Assembly (NCBI RefSeq): GCF_026626635.1
Contig: NZ_JAPNKA010000001.1
Coordinates: forward strand, 11,764,501-11,828,500
Direction of reading: 5' to 3'
From: Archangium lansingense
GTDB lineage: Bacteria; Myxococcota; Myxococcia; Myxococcales; Myxococcaceae
DNA: 64,000 nucleotides
Numbering within the stretch: position 1 is the stretch's first letter; each line of letters opens with the position of its first letter. This document shows, piece after piece, positions 1 to 9,060 of the stretch. The translations under genes were made by a program, and so were the position numbers. The notes beneath the pieces were generated by a model. That model was given only the letters and a program-made list of their open reading frames with translations. It was not told the DNA's origin and did no database searches.

Positions 1-1
1 C

Positions 2-2026
2 ATCATCGATCGCGCGCCGCCCAAGGACCGGCTCCCCTTCACCGGCGTGGCCTTCACCGCGGGCGTCAAGGAGTCCCAGGACGTGCGCTTCGACATCGGC
101 GACGCGCGCACGGCTGAGATCTTCTTCCTCGCTCAGCCGGGTGGCGGCTCCGTGCAGGTGCTCGCTGACGGCAAACAGTTGCAGCGCGTGCAGACGCGGT
201 GGACTCCGGCTGAGGTGGCCAACGCCCGGGTGAAGCTGCCCGAGGGCACGAAGACGCTGACGCTCAAGACACGCGGCAAGATAGAGCTGCACGGCGTCTC
301 GCTGGAGAACGGCAACCCGGGCGTGGTGTACGACACCCTCGGCCTGCCGGGCGCCTACGCGGGCGTGTTCCTGCGCACCCACCGGCCCTACTTCCGCGCG
401 CAGATGCGCCAGCGCAAGCCCTCGCTGGTCGTGCTCATGTTCGGCGGCAACGAGGCCTTCCGCCTCTCGCGCGACTGGACGAAGCCGGAGGAGATCAAGC
501 AGGAGGCCGAGCAGCTCGTGAAGCTGGTGCGCGAGTCCGTGCCGGATGCCGCGTGCCTCGTCTGGTCTCCCATCGACGCCGCCGTGCGCACCATGGGCGG
601 CGACCTGGTGCCGCGCCGAGGCTCGCGCATGGTGGCGGACGTCTTCCGCGACGTGGCGAAGGAGGGCGGCTGCGCCTACTGGGACGCGCTCGAGGCCATG
701 GGCGGCGAGGGCTCGTCCATCCGCTGGCTGTCCTCGGGCCTGCTCAACGAGGACCTCATCCACCCGCGCGCCAAGGGCTCGGACCTGCTGGGCCACCTCT
801 TCGACCTGGCCATCCAGCGCGCCTATGCCGCGAGCAGCCCGCCGCGAGTGGCCGCTGAGCCCTCGGGCCTCCAGAACACCGAGAAGTCCCTCATCGCCAC
901 CTTCAAACGCCTGAGCAAGCTGGAGAAGGGCGAGGACGGGCGGCTGGGCATCCTGCAGATTGGTGCCTCGCACACGGCCTCGCACTACTTCACGGACGCG
1001 ATGCGCAACGCGCTGGCGAAGCGCTTCGGTGACGCCGGGCGCGGCTTCATCTCCGCGGGCAAGCCGTCGGACCGGCTCAAGCCCGCGGGAGTCTCCCGCG
1101 AGCTGACGGGCGAGTGGACGGTAGAGGACGCACTGAGCGCAACCACGCCCGGACAGGCCTATGGCCTCGGTGGCGTCCGCGCGGTGGGAGCCCCCGGGGC
1201 CTCGCTGCGCATCCGCTTCTGCGAGGGCTGCACCGCCGCCACCACGCCTCCTGCTCGGCTCTCCCTGTATTGGCTGGACGGCCCTGGCAGCGGACAGCTG
1301 GAGGTGAAGGTGGACGGCAGCGCCATGCCTCCCGAGCCGGCGCCGCCCGAGCCCTTCACCGCGCCCACGGTGCGCGTCCGCTCCTTCCCCGTCACCGGCC
1401 CCGCCCACGACATCGAGGTCATCAACCAGGGCGGTGGTCCCCTCACCGTGCTGGGCGCGGCGCTGGACCTGGAGCAGAAGGGCATCGCCTACGACGCGGT
1501 CGGGCTACCGGGCTCCACCGCCTCCACGCTGGCCAGCATGGAGCCGCAGGCCCGGTCCGCGCAGCTCTCCTCGCGCAAGCCGCAGTTGCTCGTCTTCTGG
1601 TACGGCACCAACGAGAGCGGCCAGGCGGACCTGGACGCGGAGAAGCTGCGCACCGAGTACGGCACCCTCATCTCCCAGCTCCGCAAGGACGCAGGCGGCG
1701 CCGAGTGCCTCGTCATCGGAACCACCGACCGGCTGCAGCAGCGCGCGGATGGCGGCTGGGAGGAGGCTCCCGCGCTCGCCCGCGTGGTGACGGCGCTGCC
1801 CGAGGTGGCTCGGGCGCAGGGGTGCGCGTACTGGTCCCCGCGAGCGGCCATGGGCGGAGACCTGAGCATGCTGCGCTGGCAGCGCGACGGGCTGGGCCAC
1901 ACCGACGGCATCCACCTGACGCCCGAGGGCTACGAGAAGCTCGCGGGCACGTTCCTCTCCGACCTGCTCGCGGCCTACGAGACCTTCAAGGCCCAGCCGC
2001 CAGCACTCGCCACGGAGGGCGGCTGA
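2..2026 (+). CDS. Two-domain SGNH/GDSL hydrolase, 5' end cut by window edge
   Basis: The reading frame is open to the left edge, so the true start lies outside the window; an internal GTG at 47 is not a convincing start. Two SGNH-type halves are visible. The first has the Asn block FGGNEAF and a C-terminal DLIH. The second begins near QIGASHTASHYF and has YGTNES and a closing DGIH, which supplies the Asp/His pair. The usual GDS block reads GAS, keeping the Ser but not the Asp. SGNH enzymes hydrolyse or transfer acyl esters, often acetyl groups on polysaccharides. The stop is one base before the MBOAT start, so the two are co-transcribed and probably act on the same exported glycan. The substrate is unknown. 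Confidence 0.8.
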   Translation: MIDRAPPKDRLPFTGVAFTAGVKESQDVRFDIGDARTAEIFFLAQPGGGSVQVLADGKQLQRVQTRWTPAEVANARVKLPEGTKTLTLKTRGKIELHGVSLENGNPGVVYDTLGLPGAYAGVFLRTHRPYFRAQMRQRKPSLVVLMFGGNEAFRLSRDWTKPEEIKQEAEQLVKLVRESVPDAACLVWSPIDAAVRTMGGDLVPRRGSRMVADVFRDVAKEGGCAYWDALEAMGGEGSSIRWLSSGLLNEDLIHPRAKGSDLLGHLFDLAIQRAYAASSPPRVAAEPSGLQNTEKSLIATFKRLSKLEKGEDGRLGILQIGASHTASHYFTDAMRNALAKRFGDAGRGFISAGKPSDRLKPAGVSRELTGEWTVEDALSATTPGQAYGLGGVRAVGAPGASLRIRFCEGCTAATTPPARLSLYWLDGPGSGQLEVKVDGSAMPPEPAPPEPFTAPTVRVRSFPVTGPAHDIEVINQGGGPLTVLGAALDLEQKGIAYDAVGLPGSTASTLASMEPQARSAQLSSRKPQLLVFWYGTNESGQADLDAEKLRTEYGTLISQLRKDAGGAECLVIGTTDRLQQRADGGWEEAPALARVVTALPEVARAQGCAYWSPRAAMGGDLSMLRWQRDGLGHTDGIHLTPEGYEKLAGTFLSDLLAAYETFKAQPPALATEGG

Positions 2027-2027
2027 C

Positions 2028-3452
2028 GTGTATTTCCACAGCCTCCAGTTCCTCTTCTTCCTCACCGTCACCTTCGCCCTCTACTGGGCGGTGCACCGCC
2101 ACAAGTGGCCGCGGCTGGGCGTGCTGATGGTGGCCAGCGTCCTCTTCTATTCGATGTGGACGCCGCTGCCGCTGGTGCTCTTCTTCGGCGCCACGGGCAT
2201 CAACCACCTGTGCATCAAGGGCATCCGTCGCTCGCAATCGACGGGCGTGCGCAAGGCCCTGCTGACGGTGTCCGTCGTCAGCACGCTCGGAGTGCTCTGC
2301 ACCTTCAAGTACGCGGACATGTTCCGCGAGACGGCGGTGGCACTGCTCGGCCCGCTGGGCATCCACGTGCGCACCCAGCCCTTCGGGTTGCTCCTGCCGG
2401 TGGGCCTGTCCTTCTTCACCTTCCAGGCCATCAGCTACGTGGTGGACAGCTACCGGGGGGAGATCAAGAAGGAGCACACGTTCTTCGAGCACCTGCTCTA
2501 CCTGCTCTTCTTCCCGCACCTGGTGGCGGGCCCCATCGTGCGCGCCTCTCACCTCATCGAGCGCTTCGATGACACGCCCTCGCTGACGGCCGACGAGGGA
2601 GGCCGCGGCCTGTACCGCATCGCGGTGGGCCTGGCCAAGAAGCTCATCATCGCGGACGTGCTGGGCTCGGGCCTCGTGGACCCCGTCTTCGCCTCGCCGG
2701 AGGCGTACACCTCGGCCGAGTGCTTCGTGGCGGCGGTGGCCTATAGCTTCGAGCTCTACTTCGACTTCTCGGCGTACTCGGACATCGCCATCGGCACGGC
2801 GGCGCTCTTCGGCTTCAAGTTCTCGGAGAACTTCAACCGCCCCTATCTGGCGACGAACCTCTTCGACTTCTGGGCCCGCTGGCACATCAGCCTGTCCAAC
2901 TGGCTGCGCGACTACCTCTACCGGCCGATGGGCGGCAACCGCGTCTCCAAGCCCCGGGCGCTGCTCAACCTGATGATCACCATGGGGTTGGGCGGCCTGT
3001 GGCACGGAGCGGACTGGCGCTTCGCCATCTGGGGCCTCGCACACGGAGCCATGGAGTGCGTCATCCGCGTGTGGTGGTGGGTGACGGGCAAGCCGCCGAA
3101 GGAAGGCAAGATGGCCGTGGTGCGCGCGGGGCTCGGCTGGGTGGCCACGTTCACCGTGGTGGTGCTCACGCGCATCGTCTTCCGCTCACCGAGTCTGGCG
3201 CACGCGGGAGAGATGTACCTGCGCCTGTTCGAGGGCAGCCTGGGACTGGCGAACGTGAGCACCCTCGTGTGGACGATGCTGGCGGTGGCGGCAATCAGCC
3301 ACGTGACGCCGCTGAGCCTCTTCCACAAGGCGGGAGACCTGTTCGTGCGGATGCCAGTGCCGGTACGAGCGGTGGTCCTGGTGCTGGTGGGCCTCGGCGT
3401 GCGTCACCTGACGTCGGTCGAGACGCGCCCGTACGTCTACTTCCAGTTCTGA
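2028..3452 (+). CDS. MBOAT-family membrane O-acyltransferase (AlgI-like)
   Basis: This is a 474-residue polytopic membrane protein that starts at GTG one base after the SGNH hydrolase. The family signature is clear: a Tyr-rich FDFSAYSDIAIG segment, a NFNRPY-type segment, and GLWHGADWRFAIWGLAHG around residue 326, where the His of WHG is the expected catalytic residue. AlgI/PatA/DltB-type MBOATs carry acyl groups across the inner membrane, usually to modify a polysaccharide. Pairing with a periplasmic SGNH protein mirrors alginate (AlgI with AlgJ/X) and peptidoglycan O-acetylation systems. I therefore infer acylation of an exopolysaccharide or cell-wall glycan; the target cannot be read from the sequence. 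Confidence 0.92.
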   Translation: MYFHSLQFLFFLTVTFALYWAVHRHKWPRLGVLMVASVLFYSMWTPLPLVLFFGATGINHLCIKGIRRSQSTGVRKALLTVSVVSTLGVLCTFKYADMFRETAVALLGPLGIHVRTQPFGLLLPVGLSFFTFQAISYVVDSYRGEIKKEHTFFEHLLYLLFFPHLVAGPIVRASHLIERFDDTPSLTADEGGRGLYRIAVGLAKKLIIADVLGSGLVDPVFASPEAYTSAECFVAAVAYSFELYFDFSAYSDIAIGTAALFGFKFSENFNRPYLATNLFDFWARWHISLSNWLRDYLYRPMGGNRVSKPRALLNLMITMGLGGLWHGADWRFAIWGLAHGAMECVIRVWWWVTGKPPKEGKMAVVRAGLGWVATFTVVVLTRIVFRSPSLAHAGEMYLRLFEGSLGLANVSTLVWTMLAVAAISHVTPLSLFHKAGDLFVRMPVPVRAVVLVLVGLGVRHLTSVETRPYVYFQF

Positions 3453-3453
3453 G

Positions 3454-4701
3454 CTACGCCGCCCAGCGGCGCACGATGCGGTCCGTGGCCTCGGCCTGGG
3501 CCGCATCCTGAAGCAGCTCCAAGCCGACGCCCCGAGCCCCGAGCCGAACCCGCCCGCTGCCCGTGGCCGGCGCCGAGCGCACCTCGTCCGCGTGCCACAG
3601 CTCGCCCCCGCTGGCGAGCACGGCCTGCCGCATGCGCACGTCGAACTCCGTCTCGGACAACAGCCGCATGTGCTCCACGAGCAGTTCCATCGTCACGTCC
3701 GCCTCGGGCTTCCGGGTGCCCGGGGCGGTGAGCACACGGAAGACCTCGGCCTGGCGCTCGGACGGGAGGAAGGCGACGTAGCCGGGCCGGAGCACCGCCA
3801 CACCGGGCTCGGGGCGCTGTCCGGACCGCGGGGTCTCCGGGGCACGCAAGGCCGGGAGCACTGACACCTCGTGCACCCGCGGCGAGCCATCCACGGCGCC
3901 AGCGAAGGGCGACTGGCGGTGCAAGTCGAGTAGCGAGGAGAGCAGGCCCGCATGGCCCGCGTGGCGCACGGTGAGAGTACGGTCGCCCTCGACGCGGACC
4001 TCGCCCCAGGCGGGCAGCGCGGAGATGCCCTTGGCGCCGATGGAGGCCAGCGACACCTGCACCGGCTCGCCGAAGCGCGGCTGCCACATCAACCGCTTCG
4101 AGGTGAGCCAGAACCGTCCCGTGCACCGCAGGTAGTAGTAGAGGCCGAGCGCCCCGCCCGCCAGGAGCATGGGCGCGGGCCTGCCGAACCGCTCCAGTCC
4201 ATAGCGGTTGGTGATGGCCAGCAGCGCGAAGACCCACGTGCCGGGCCAGGAGAGCAGGTTTCGCAAGCCCTGCCGGCCCTCGAGCAGCACCGGCTCATCG
4301 GTGCCGGGCGGCTGCGGCAGAGGCTCGCTCAACAGCGTCTCCAGGCGGCCGAGCACGTCGGCCAGGGACGCCCCACCCTGCCGGGTGAAGTGGGAGAGCC
4401 GCTTGCGCGCGAGCACCTCCAGCCGCTCGCGCCGCGGCAGCAGACCCTGGTCACGGGCCTCGTCGTGGGTCAGCAGCGCACGCAGAGGCGTCTCCAACCG
4501 CAGGGCCTCGCGCAGCCAGTCCGGTTGCGCGCGCATCAGGCGCTTCCAGCGCGGCGAGCGCATCACCCGCAGCAGCCCGGTGTAGCAGGCGACGCCCTGA
4601 GCCACGACCTCCGAGGCCTGACGTGCGTCTGACTCAGGCCCGTTCCCCGGGGGTGAGCCGGTACCCGAGTGGGAGACGACGGGGGTGAAGGCCTGGAGCA
4701 T
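3454..4701 (-). CDS. Membrane protein with PH-like domain, function unknown
   Basis: A 415-residue protein convergent with the MBOAT gene (stops one base apart). The N-terminal ~180 residues are soluble and charged. Two hydrophobic stretches follow (around LLSWPGTWVFALLAI and PMLLAGGALGLYYYL). Next comes a segment of the form RFWLTSKRLMWQPRFGEPV with GEVRVEGDRTLTVRH and a final LLSSLLDLH, a pattern typical of bacterial PH-like (bPH) domains at a membrane surface. The C-terminal third has no motif I recognise. It stands alone between a convergent neighbour and the histidine kinase gene upstream, so context does not suggest a role. Confidence 0.6.
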   Translation of the reverse strand: MLQAFTPVVSHSGTGSPPGNGPESDARQASEVVAQGVACYTGLLRVMRSPRWKRLMRAQPDWLREALRLETPLRALLTHDEARDQGLLPRRERLEVLARKRLSHFTRQGGASLADVLGRLETLLSEPLPQPPGTDEPVLLEGRQGLRNLLSWPGTWVFALLAITNRYGLERFGRPAPMLLAGGALGLYYYLRCTGRFWLTSKRLMWQPRFGEPVQVSLASIGAKGISALPAWGEVRVEGDRTLTVRHAGHAGLLSSLLDLHRQSPFAGAVDGSPRVHEVSVLPALRAPETPRSGQRPEPGVAVLRPGYVAFLPSERQAEVFRVLTAPGTRKPEADVTMELLVEHMRLLSETEFDVRMRQAVLASGGELWHADEVRSAPATGSGRVRLGARGVGLELLQDAAQAEATDRIVRRWAA

Positions 4702-4927
4702 GCCGTGAGTCCTCTCGACGGTTCCCCCTCCAAACTGCCTGGACCCGGGGTTTCAATCCAAGTCACAAATCCCTGGCAACGCCACGGCGCCTGGGGGGCG
4801 AACAGCCGAGCATAACGTCCCCTGCTGTCTCCCCGCCAACCCGAGCCGGGGCCCGCTGGGCGCTGCGCTCCACGACCTCATGACGCATTGCACCAAGGCG
4901 ATGGGGCCTGATTGAAGCAGGCTGCCC

Positions 4928-6298
4928 TCAGCCCATGCGCCGCCGCATGCCCCCGTCAGTGGACGGCTCGTATTGGAGGAGCGGCGGCACGAGCGGCAGG
5001 CGGAGCGTGAAGCAGGTGCCCTTCCCCGGCTCGCTCTCCACCTCGATGTGGCCGCCGTGCGACTTCACGATGCCGTGCACCACCGACAGCCCCAGCCCCG
5101 TGCCCTCTCCAGATGGCTTGGTGGTGAAGAAGGGCTCGAAGAGGTGGCGCTTCGTCTCCTCGGACATGCCCGTGCCGGTGTCGCGCACCTCCACGCGAAT
5201 GGCGTCAGCGTCGCGGCGCGTGCTGATGCGCACCAGTCCACCAGACGCAGTGGCCTGCCCCGCATTCACCAGCAGGTTCACCAACACCTGGACGAGCTGC
5301 CGCGGGCGGCCCACCGAGTGGCCCACCCCGCCCAGCTCCTTCTCCACCCGCACATGGCTCAGCTGACCGTGCGCGATGCGCAGCGCCGTCTCCACTTCGG
5401 CATCGAGCTCGTATGAGGTATGGGCCTCGGGGTCCCCGCGTGCGAAGCGGCGCAGGTCTCCGACGATGGTGTTCACCCGCTTGATGCCATCCAGCGTCGC
5501 CGGGAGCACGTCGTCCACGTACTCCTTCATCACCTCGGGCAGGTTCGGGTCGTCGCGGAGGTCCCGGAGCATCGCGTTGACGTTGCTCGTCACGAAGCTC
5601 ATCGGGTTGTTGATCTCATGCGCCACCCCCGCCGCCAGCATGCCCAGGCTGGAGAGCCGCTCCTGCTCGAGCGCCCGCTGGTGCAGCTGCTGCAATTCCT
5701 GGTGCGCGGCCTCCAGCTCCCGGTGAGCCTTCTCCAGCTCCTCGCGCTGCCGCAGCACCTGCCCCAGCACCCCACGCAGCGTGGAGATCCGCTTCTCCGA
5801 CACCAGGAAGCCGCAGACCCCGAGCAGAATGAACGCCAGGGCCGTGCTCGGCACGGCTCCCGTCAGCAGCGAGGCCACGGCCACCACTCCCAGGTACAAG
5901 GCCGTGCGGAGGCGGACCCACCGGTCCATCCCGGTGAACAGGAGCAGGCTGTAGGGCACGAAGACCCATGCCAGCGGATGCCAGTGCGTCGCCGTCCCGC
6001 CCACCACGCTCCCCACCAGATTGGCGAGCAGCCGCACCGTCTCCGCCACGGCCCAGCCGCGCCGCCGGGCCACCCACTCGACGAGCCGCACGTTGACGAA
6101 GGCGAGCACCGCCCATACGCCCGCCAACACGAGCAGCACGGACCACTGGCCCCAGAACCAGGTGAACAACGCCGCGTTGAACAGAATGGGGCCCAGGCCC
6201 GCGACGAGCTGGAGGCCCCGGTGGAGCTGCTCCGGATCCGCGTCCAGCAGGGCCTGCTCTGCGTGAGGCTCCATGGCTGGGGGCTGCGGTCCGCTCAA
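4928..6298 (-). CDS. Membrane sensor histidine kinase
   Basis: About 456 residues. Hydrophobic helices fill residues 32-165, followed by a Glu/Gln-rich coiled coil (about 178-215), then the phosphoacceptor H-box GVAHEINNPM with His227. The C-terminal ATPase has an N-box LVNLLVNAGQA, a G1 box DTGTGM and a G2 box GTGLGLSVVHGI. The loop FEPFFTTKPSGEGTGLGL is typical of NtrB-like kinases. The membrane part has no large periplasmic loop, so it may sense the membrane or an internal signal. The TTG start at 6298 overlaps the receiver stop; an ATG at 6274 is the alternative. It is translationally coupled to the receiver gene upstream and is probably its partner. Confidence 0.93.
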   Translation of the reverse strand: MSGPQPPAMEPHAEQALLDADPEQLHRGLQLVAGLGPILFNAALFTWFWGQWSVLLVLAGVWAVLAFVNVRLVEWVARRRGWAVAETVRLLANLVGSVVGGTATHWHPLAWVFVPYSLLLFTGMDRWVRLRTALYLGVVAVASLLTGAVPSTALAFILLGVCGFLVSEKRISTLRGVLGQVLRQREELEKAHRELEAAHQELQQLHQRALEQERLSSLGMLAAGVAHEINNPMSFVTSNVNAMLRDLRDDPNLPEVMKEYVDDVLPATLDGIKRVNTIVGDLRRFARGDPEAHTSYELDAEVETALRIAHGQLSHVRVEKELGGVGHSVGRPRQLVQVLVNLLVNAGQATASGGLVRISTRRDADAIRVEVRDTGTGMSEETKRHLFEPFFTTKPSGEGTGLGLSVVHGIVKSHGGHIEVESEPGKGTCFTLRLPLVPPLLQYEPSTDGGMRRRMG

Positions 6299-6672
6299 GG
6301 TCCCGAGGTCACAGGGCCCTGCCCACCCAGCAGGGCGCGAACATCGGCCACCAGGCGATCATCGTCCCAGGGCTTGCTGATGAAGTGGGAGATGACCCCC
6401 GACTGTGAGCCACCCGACAGGTCCGCGTGACCGGAGATGAGGATTCGCGCGGCCCGAGGCGCGATGCGCAACACCTGCGAGAGCAACTCCAGGCCGTTCA
6501 TCCCTCGCATGCGGAAGTCGGAGATGACGACGTCCGCCTCGAAGGTGGCCAGCTTCTCGATGGCCTCCTGGCCATTGAGCGCCACCTCGATGGAGAACCC
6601 CTCGCGCCTCAACAACCGGCGCAGGGCTCCGACCACATGCACTTCATCATCAACGATGAGAATCCTGGCCAT
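6295..6672 (-). CDS. Single-domain response regulator (receiver only)
   Basis: 125 residues. I chose ATG 6672 because the protein then begins MARILIVDDE; upstream in-frame codons encode a low-complexity Arg/Pro stretch. The acidic pair is D8/D9, the phosphoacceptor Asp is D52 (ISDFRM) and the conserved Lys is in FISKPWD. There is no output domain, so it acts as a phosphate shuttle or through protein contacts, in the manner of CheY or Spo0F. Its stop overlaps the kinase start (TTGA), which makes the pair one operon with the receiver first. The 311-base gap upstream should hold the promoter. Confidence 0.92.
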   Translation of the reverse strand: MARILIVDDEVHVVGALRRLLRREGFSIEVALNGQEAIEKLATFEADVVISDFRMRGMNGLELLSQVLRIAPRAARILISGHADLSGGSQSGVISHFISKPWDDDRLVADVRALLGGQGPVTSGP

Positions 6673-6983
6673 GGGGGCTCCGAGCCACACCAGCACGTGG
6701 ACCCACGCTACACCAGCCGCTGGGATTGCTCGTGCCGGGACACTGCTTGGACAGGACTGCGGACGCTCGAACGACGGCCTGCCGCACGAGCGGCCAGCCG
6801 GGTGCATTCACAGAGAACCAAGGCACAGCAGTGGGCTTGAGAAGGGCAGGCATGGGACAGCGGAAATAAAGACAGGGAAATCCTGACGTCAGGAACTCCA
6901 CCGGGTCTCATTGATTCCTGGCCCGGCCCTGAAAGTCGGAGACTCCTGAAAGAATAACAGAGACCGACCCGCGCGGCGCGCGC
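6673..6983. other. Intergenic region, 311 bases
   Basis: It lies between the Nudix stop (6984) and the receiver start (6672), all on the minus strand, so it should contain the Nudix terminator and the two-component promoter. Apart from a 14-base perfect palindrome at 6881-6894 I see no convincing gene; short open frames here look like chance in GC-rich DNA. A somewhat AT-richer patch (6860-6960) is the likeliest promoter or terminator zone. Confidence 0.6.
6881..6894. promoter_or_regulatory. Perfect 14-base palindrome (operator or small terminator)
   Basis: The sequence TCCTGACGTCAGGA equals its own reverse complement. On the minus strand it is followed by a T-rich tract (TTTCCCTGTCTTTATTTC). 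It could therefore be a short terminator for the Nudix/UppP operon (stem of five, loop ACGT) or a dimer-binding operator about 210 bases upstream of the receiver gene. The evidence does not decide between them. Confidence 0.4.
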
Positions 6984-7583
6984 TCAGCGTGATTTTGGAG
7001 CCGAGAGCTCAGACAGCCGAGTAGTCAACCGCAGAAGGTCGCGGAGGATGCGACCGGTCGCTCCCCAGATGACGTGGGTGCCGTAGGTATAGAAGTCCAC
7101 TTCGTACTCCACACCACGCACATGGCGGCGCTCGGTGCGACGGATGGCCGGGTCCAACAGGGCTTCCAGCGGCACCTCGAGGATGAACTCCACCTCGATC
7201 GGGTTGGGCCGGTACTCCAGGCCATGGGGAATGACACCCACGAAGGGCTGGATGCGGAACTCGGTGAGGGTGGGCACCTCGTCCAGAGCGCCGAGCACCC
7301 GCACGCCGGAGACGTCGATGCCCAGCTCCTCGCGCGTCTCGCGCAGCGCGGTGTGCATGGGGGTGGCGTCCTCAGCGTCTCGCGAGCCGCCGGGGAAGGA
7401 GTACTGGCCGGCATGCTGGCGTAACGTTGTAGGACGCTTGGTGAAAAGGACGTGAGGGGTACCTTCGCGCACCAGGAGGGGCACCAGCACCGCGGCCTCG
7501 CGCAGCACGAAGCCGGGCAGTTGGACGGCCCGCGGCTGCCGGGTGGCCAGGTGAGTCTCCAGGGCGTCGAAGAGTGCGTCCAC
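6984..7583 (-). CDS. Nudix hydrolase, CoA pyrophosphatase (NudL) type
   Basis: 199 residues from GTG 7583, chosen because it lies two bases after the uppP stop; a longer open frame upstream runs antisense-like through uppP. The sequence LFTKRPTTLRQHAGQYSFPGG matches the UPF0035 signature of coenzyme A diphosphatases. It is followed by the Nudix helix ALRETREELGID, whose Glu residues bind the metal. The family splits CoA or its derivatives into phosphopantetheine and 3',5'-ADP. The C-terminus (GATGRILRDLLRL) fits the same group. It is co-transcribed behind uppP. Substrate is inferred from family membership. Confidence 0.88.
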   Translation of the reverse strand: MDALFDALETHLATRQPRAVQLPGFVLREAAVLVPLLVREGTPHVLFTKRPTTLRQHAGQYSFPGGSRDAEDATPMHTALRETREELGIDVSGVRVLGALDEVPTLTEFRIQPFVGVIPHGLEYRPNPIEVEFILEVPLEALLDPAIRRTERRHVRGVEYEVDFYTYGTHVIWGATGRILRDLLRLTTRLSELSAPKSR

Positions 7584-7585
7584 GG

Positions 7586-8479
7586 CTAGTCCGTTCCCTG
7601 CCTCGGCACGGGGACCTGCAGAGGCTTGTTGGCGGTGTCCACGTTCTCCACCCCGGACAGCGGGCGGAGGATGCCCAGGTTGAGCAGCACCAGCAGCGCC
7701 ACGCCCAGCACCACCCGGTAGACGATGAAGATGAGGGTGGAGTGCTTGCGCAGGTAGCTCAACAACCAGGCGATGGCGGCCCATCCCGAGGCGAAGGCCA
7801 CCAGCGTGCCCGTCACCAGGGCCGCCGTCGAGGGACGCTCGGTGGCCTCCAGCAGGTGCTTGAGCTCGAAGATGCCCGCCAGCGAGGTGGCGGGGATGGA
7901 GAGCAGGAAGGAGTAACGCGCCGCGTCCTCGCGCCGCAGCCCCAGCGACAGGGCACCGGTGATGGTGGTGCCCGAGCGAGAGGAGCCGGGAATGAGGGCC
8001 AGCGCCTGCCACAGTCCGACGATGAGGCCGTCGCGCCAGCGCATGTCGTCCAGGGTGCGCTTGTGGGAGGCGAGGCGCTCCACGATGAAGAGGATGAGGG
8101 CCAGGACGATGAGGCTACCGGAGATGACGTAGAGCGAGCGCAGCGAGCCCTCGATGCTCTTCTTGAAGGCCAGCCCGCAGATGCCGATGGGCAGGGTGCC
8201 GATGAGGACGAACCAGGCCAGACGCGAGTCGGTGGTGCCGAAGGGCTGGCGCCGCACGAGTCCCTGGAAGAAGGCCCGGGTGAGGGTGACGAGATCCTTG
8301 CGGAAGTAGATGAGGACAGCCGCCACGGTGCCGAGCTGAATGACGGCGGAGTAGGCGGCGCCCGGATCAGGCCAGCCGAAGAGCTCCGGGACGATGCGCA
8401 GGTGCGCGGTGGAGCTGATGGGGAGGAACTCGGTCAGCCCCTGAACCAGCCCGAGGACGATGGCTTGAAGAAGACTCAT
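7586..8479 (-). CDS. uppP: Undecaprenyl-diphosphate phosphatase UppP (BacA)
   Basis: 297 residues from ATG 8479, where the typical start MSLLQAIVLGLVQGLTEFLP appears; upstream in-frame sequence is unrelated low-complexity coding in another frame. Hallmarks are GLTEFLPISSTAH near the N-terminus and PGSSRSGTTI around residue 170, the two loops that form the active site, with about eight hydrophobic helices. UppP dephosphorylates C55-PP to C55-P outside the membrane, recycling the lipid carrier for peptidoglycan and O-antigen, and it confers bacitracin tolerance. It is divergent from the YchJ-like gene, with about 77 bases between start codons, and leads a two-gene operon with the Nudix gene. 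Confidence 0.95.
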   Translation of the reverse strand: MSLLQAIVLGLVQGLTEFLPISSTAHLRIVPELFGWPDPGAAYSAVIQLGTVAAVLIYFRKDLVTLTRAFFQGLVRRQPFGTTDSRLAWFVLIGTLPIGICGLAFKKSIEGSLRSLYVISGSLIVLALILFIVERLASHKRTLDDMRWRDGLIVGLWQALALIPGSSRSGTTITGALSLGLRREDAARYSFLLSIPATSLAGIFELKHLLEATERPSTAALVTGTLVAFASGWAAIAWLLSYLRKHSTLIFIVYRVVLGVALLVLLNLGILRPLSGVENVDTANKPLQVPVPRQGTD

Positions 8480-8556
8480 ACGTGGGGAAGCGGATGTATG
8501 CGCTACCCTGCGGGGCAGCAAGGGCCTTCGCATGGCCCTGTCGTCCGGGAACGTCC

Positions 8557-9060
8557 ATGCCCCCTGCCCCACCCTGTCCCTGCACCTCCGGCCTGCGCTA
8601 CCGCGAGTGTTGTGCCCGCTACCACCGAGGCGAGGCGGAGGCGCCGGACGCCGAGGCCCTGATGCGCTCGCGCTACAGCGCCTTCGCGCTGCGCGAGGTG
8701 GAGTACCTGTGGCGCACGCTGCACCCGGAGCACCCGGACCGAGCGAGGCCCAAGGAAGAAGTGCTGCGCGAGCTGCGAGCGGTGGCGAGCGCGCACAAGT
8801 ACCCGCGGTTGCACGTGTTGGACCGCCAGCCGCCGGACGAGACGGGAAAGGCGGTGGTGCTCTTCTACGCGCGCATCTTCGAGAAGGGAAAGGACCGCTC
8901 GTTCGTGGAGCGGTCGGAGTTCCGTCACGACGGGACGGGCTGGCGCTACCTGTCGGGAGACGGGCTGGCGGCGAGCGAGTGCCCCCAACCGCCGGAGAAA
9001 CTCACTCTGGCCACCTTCCCCTCCAATTTCCCCTCTCCCCCCGGGAGAGGGACGGGGTGA
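8557..9060 (+). CDS. YchJ-like SEC-C motif protein with repeat-derived tail
   Basis: 167 residues. ATG 8557 was chosen because it directly precedes the zinc-binding Cys motif (PPCPCTSGLRYRECCARYH). The body (ALMRSRYSAFALREVEYLWRTLHPE) matches the YchJ/UPF0225 family, an NTF2-like fold with SEC-C-type zinc ligands and no settled function. The oddity is the end: the last dozen or so residues (PSPPGRGTG) and the TGA are encoded by a dispersed CCCTCTCCC/GGGAGAGGG palindrome, so the repeat has replaced or extended the original C-terminus. Confidence 0.85.
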   Translation: MPPAPPCPCTSGLRYRECCARYHRGEAEAPDAEALMRSRYSAFALREVEYLWRTLHPEHPDRARPKEEVLRELRAVASAHKYPRLHVLDRQPPDETGKAVVLFYARIFEKGKDRSFVERSEFRHDGTGWRYLSGDGLAASECPQPPEKLTLATFPSNFPSPPGRGTG

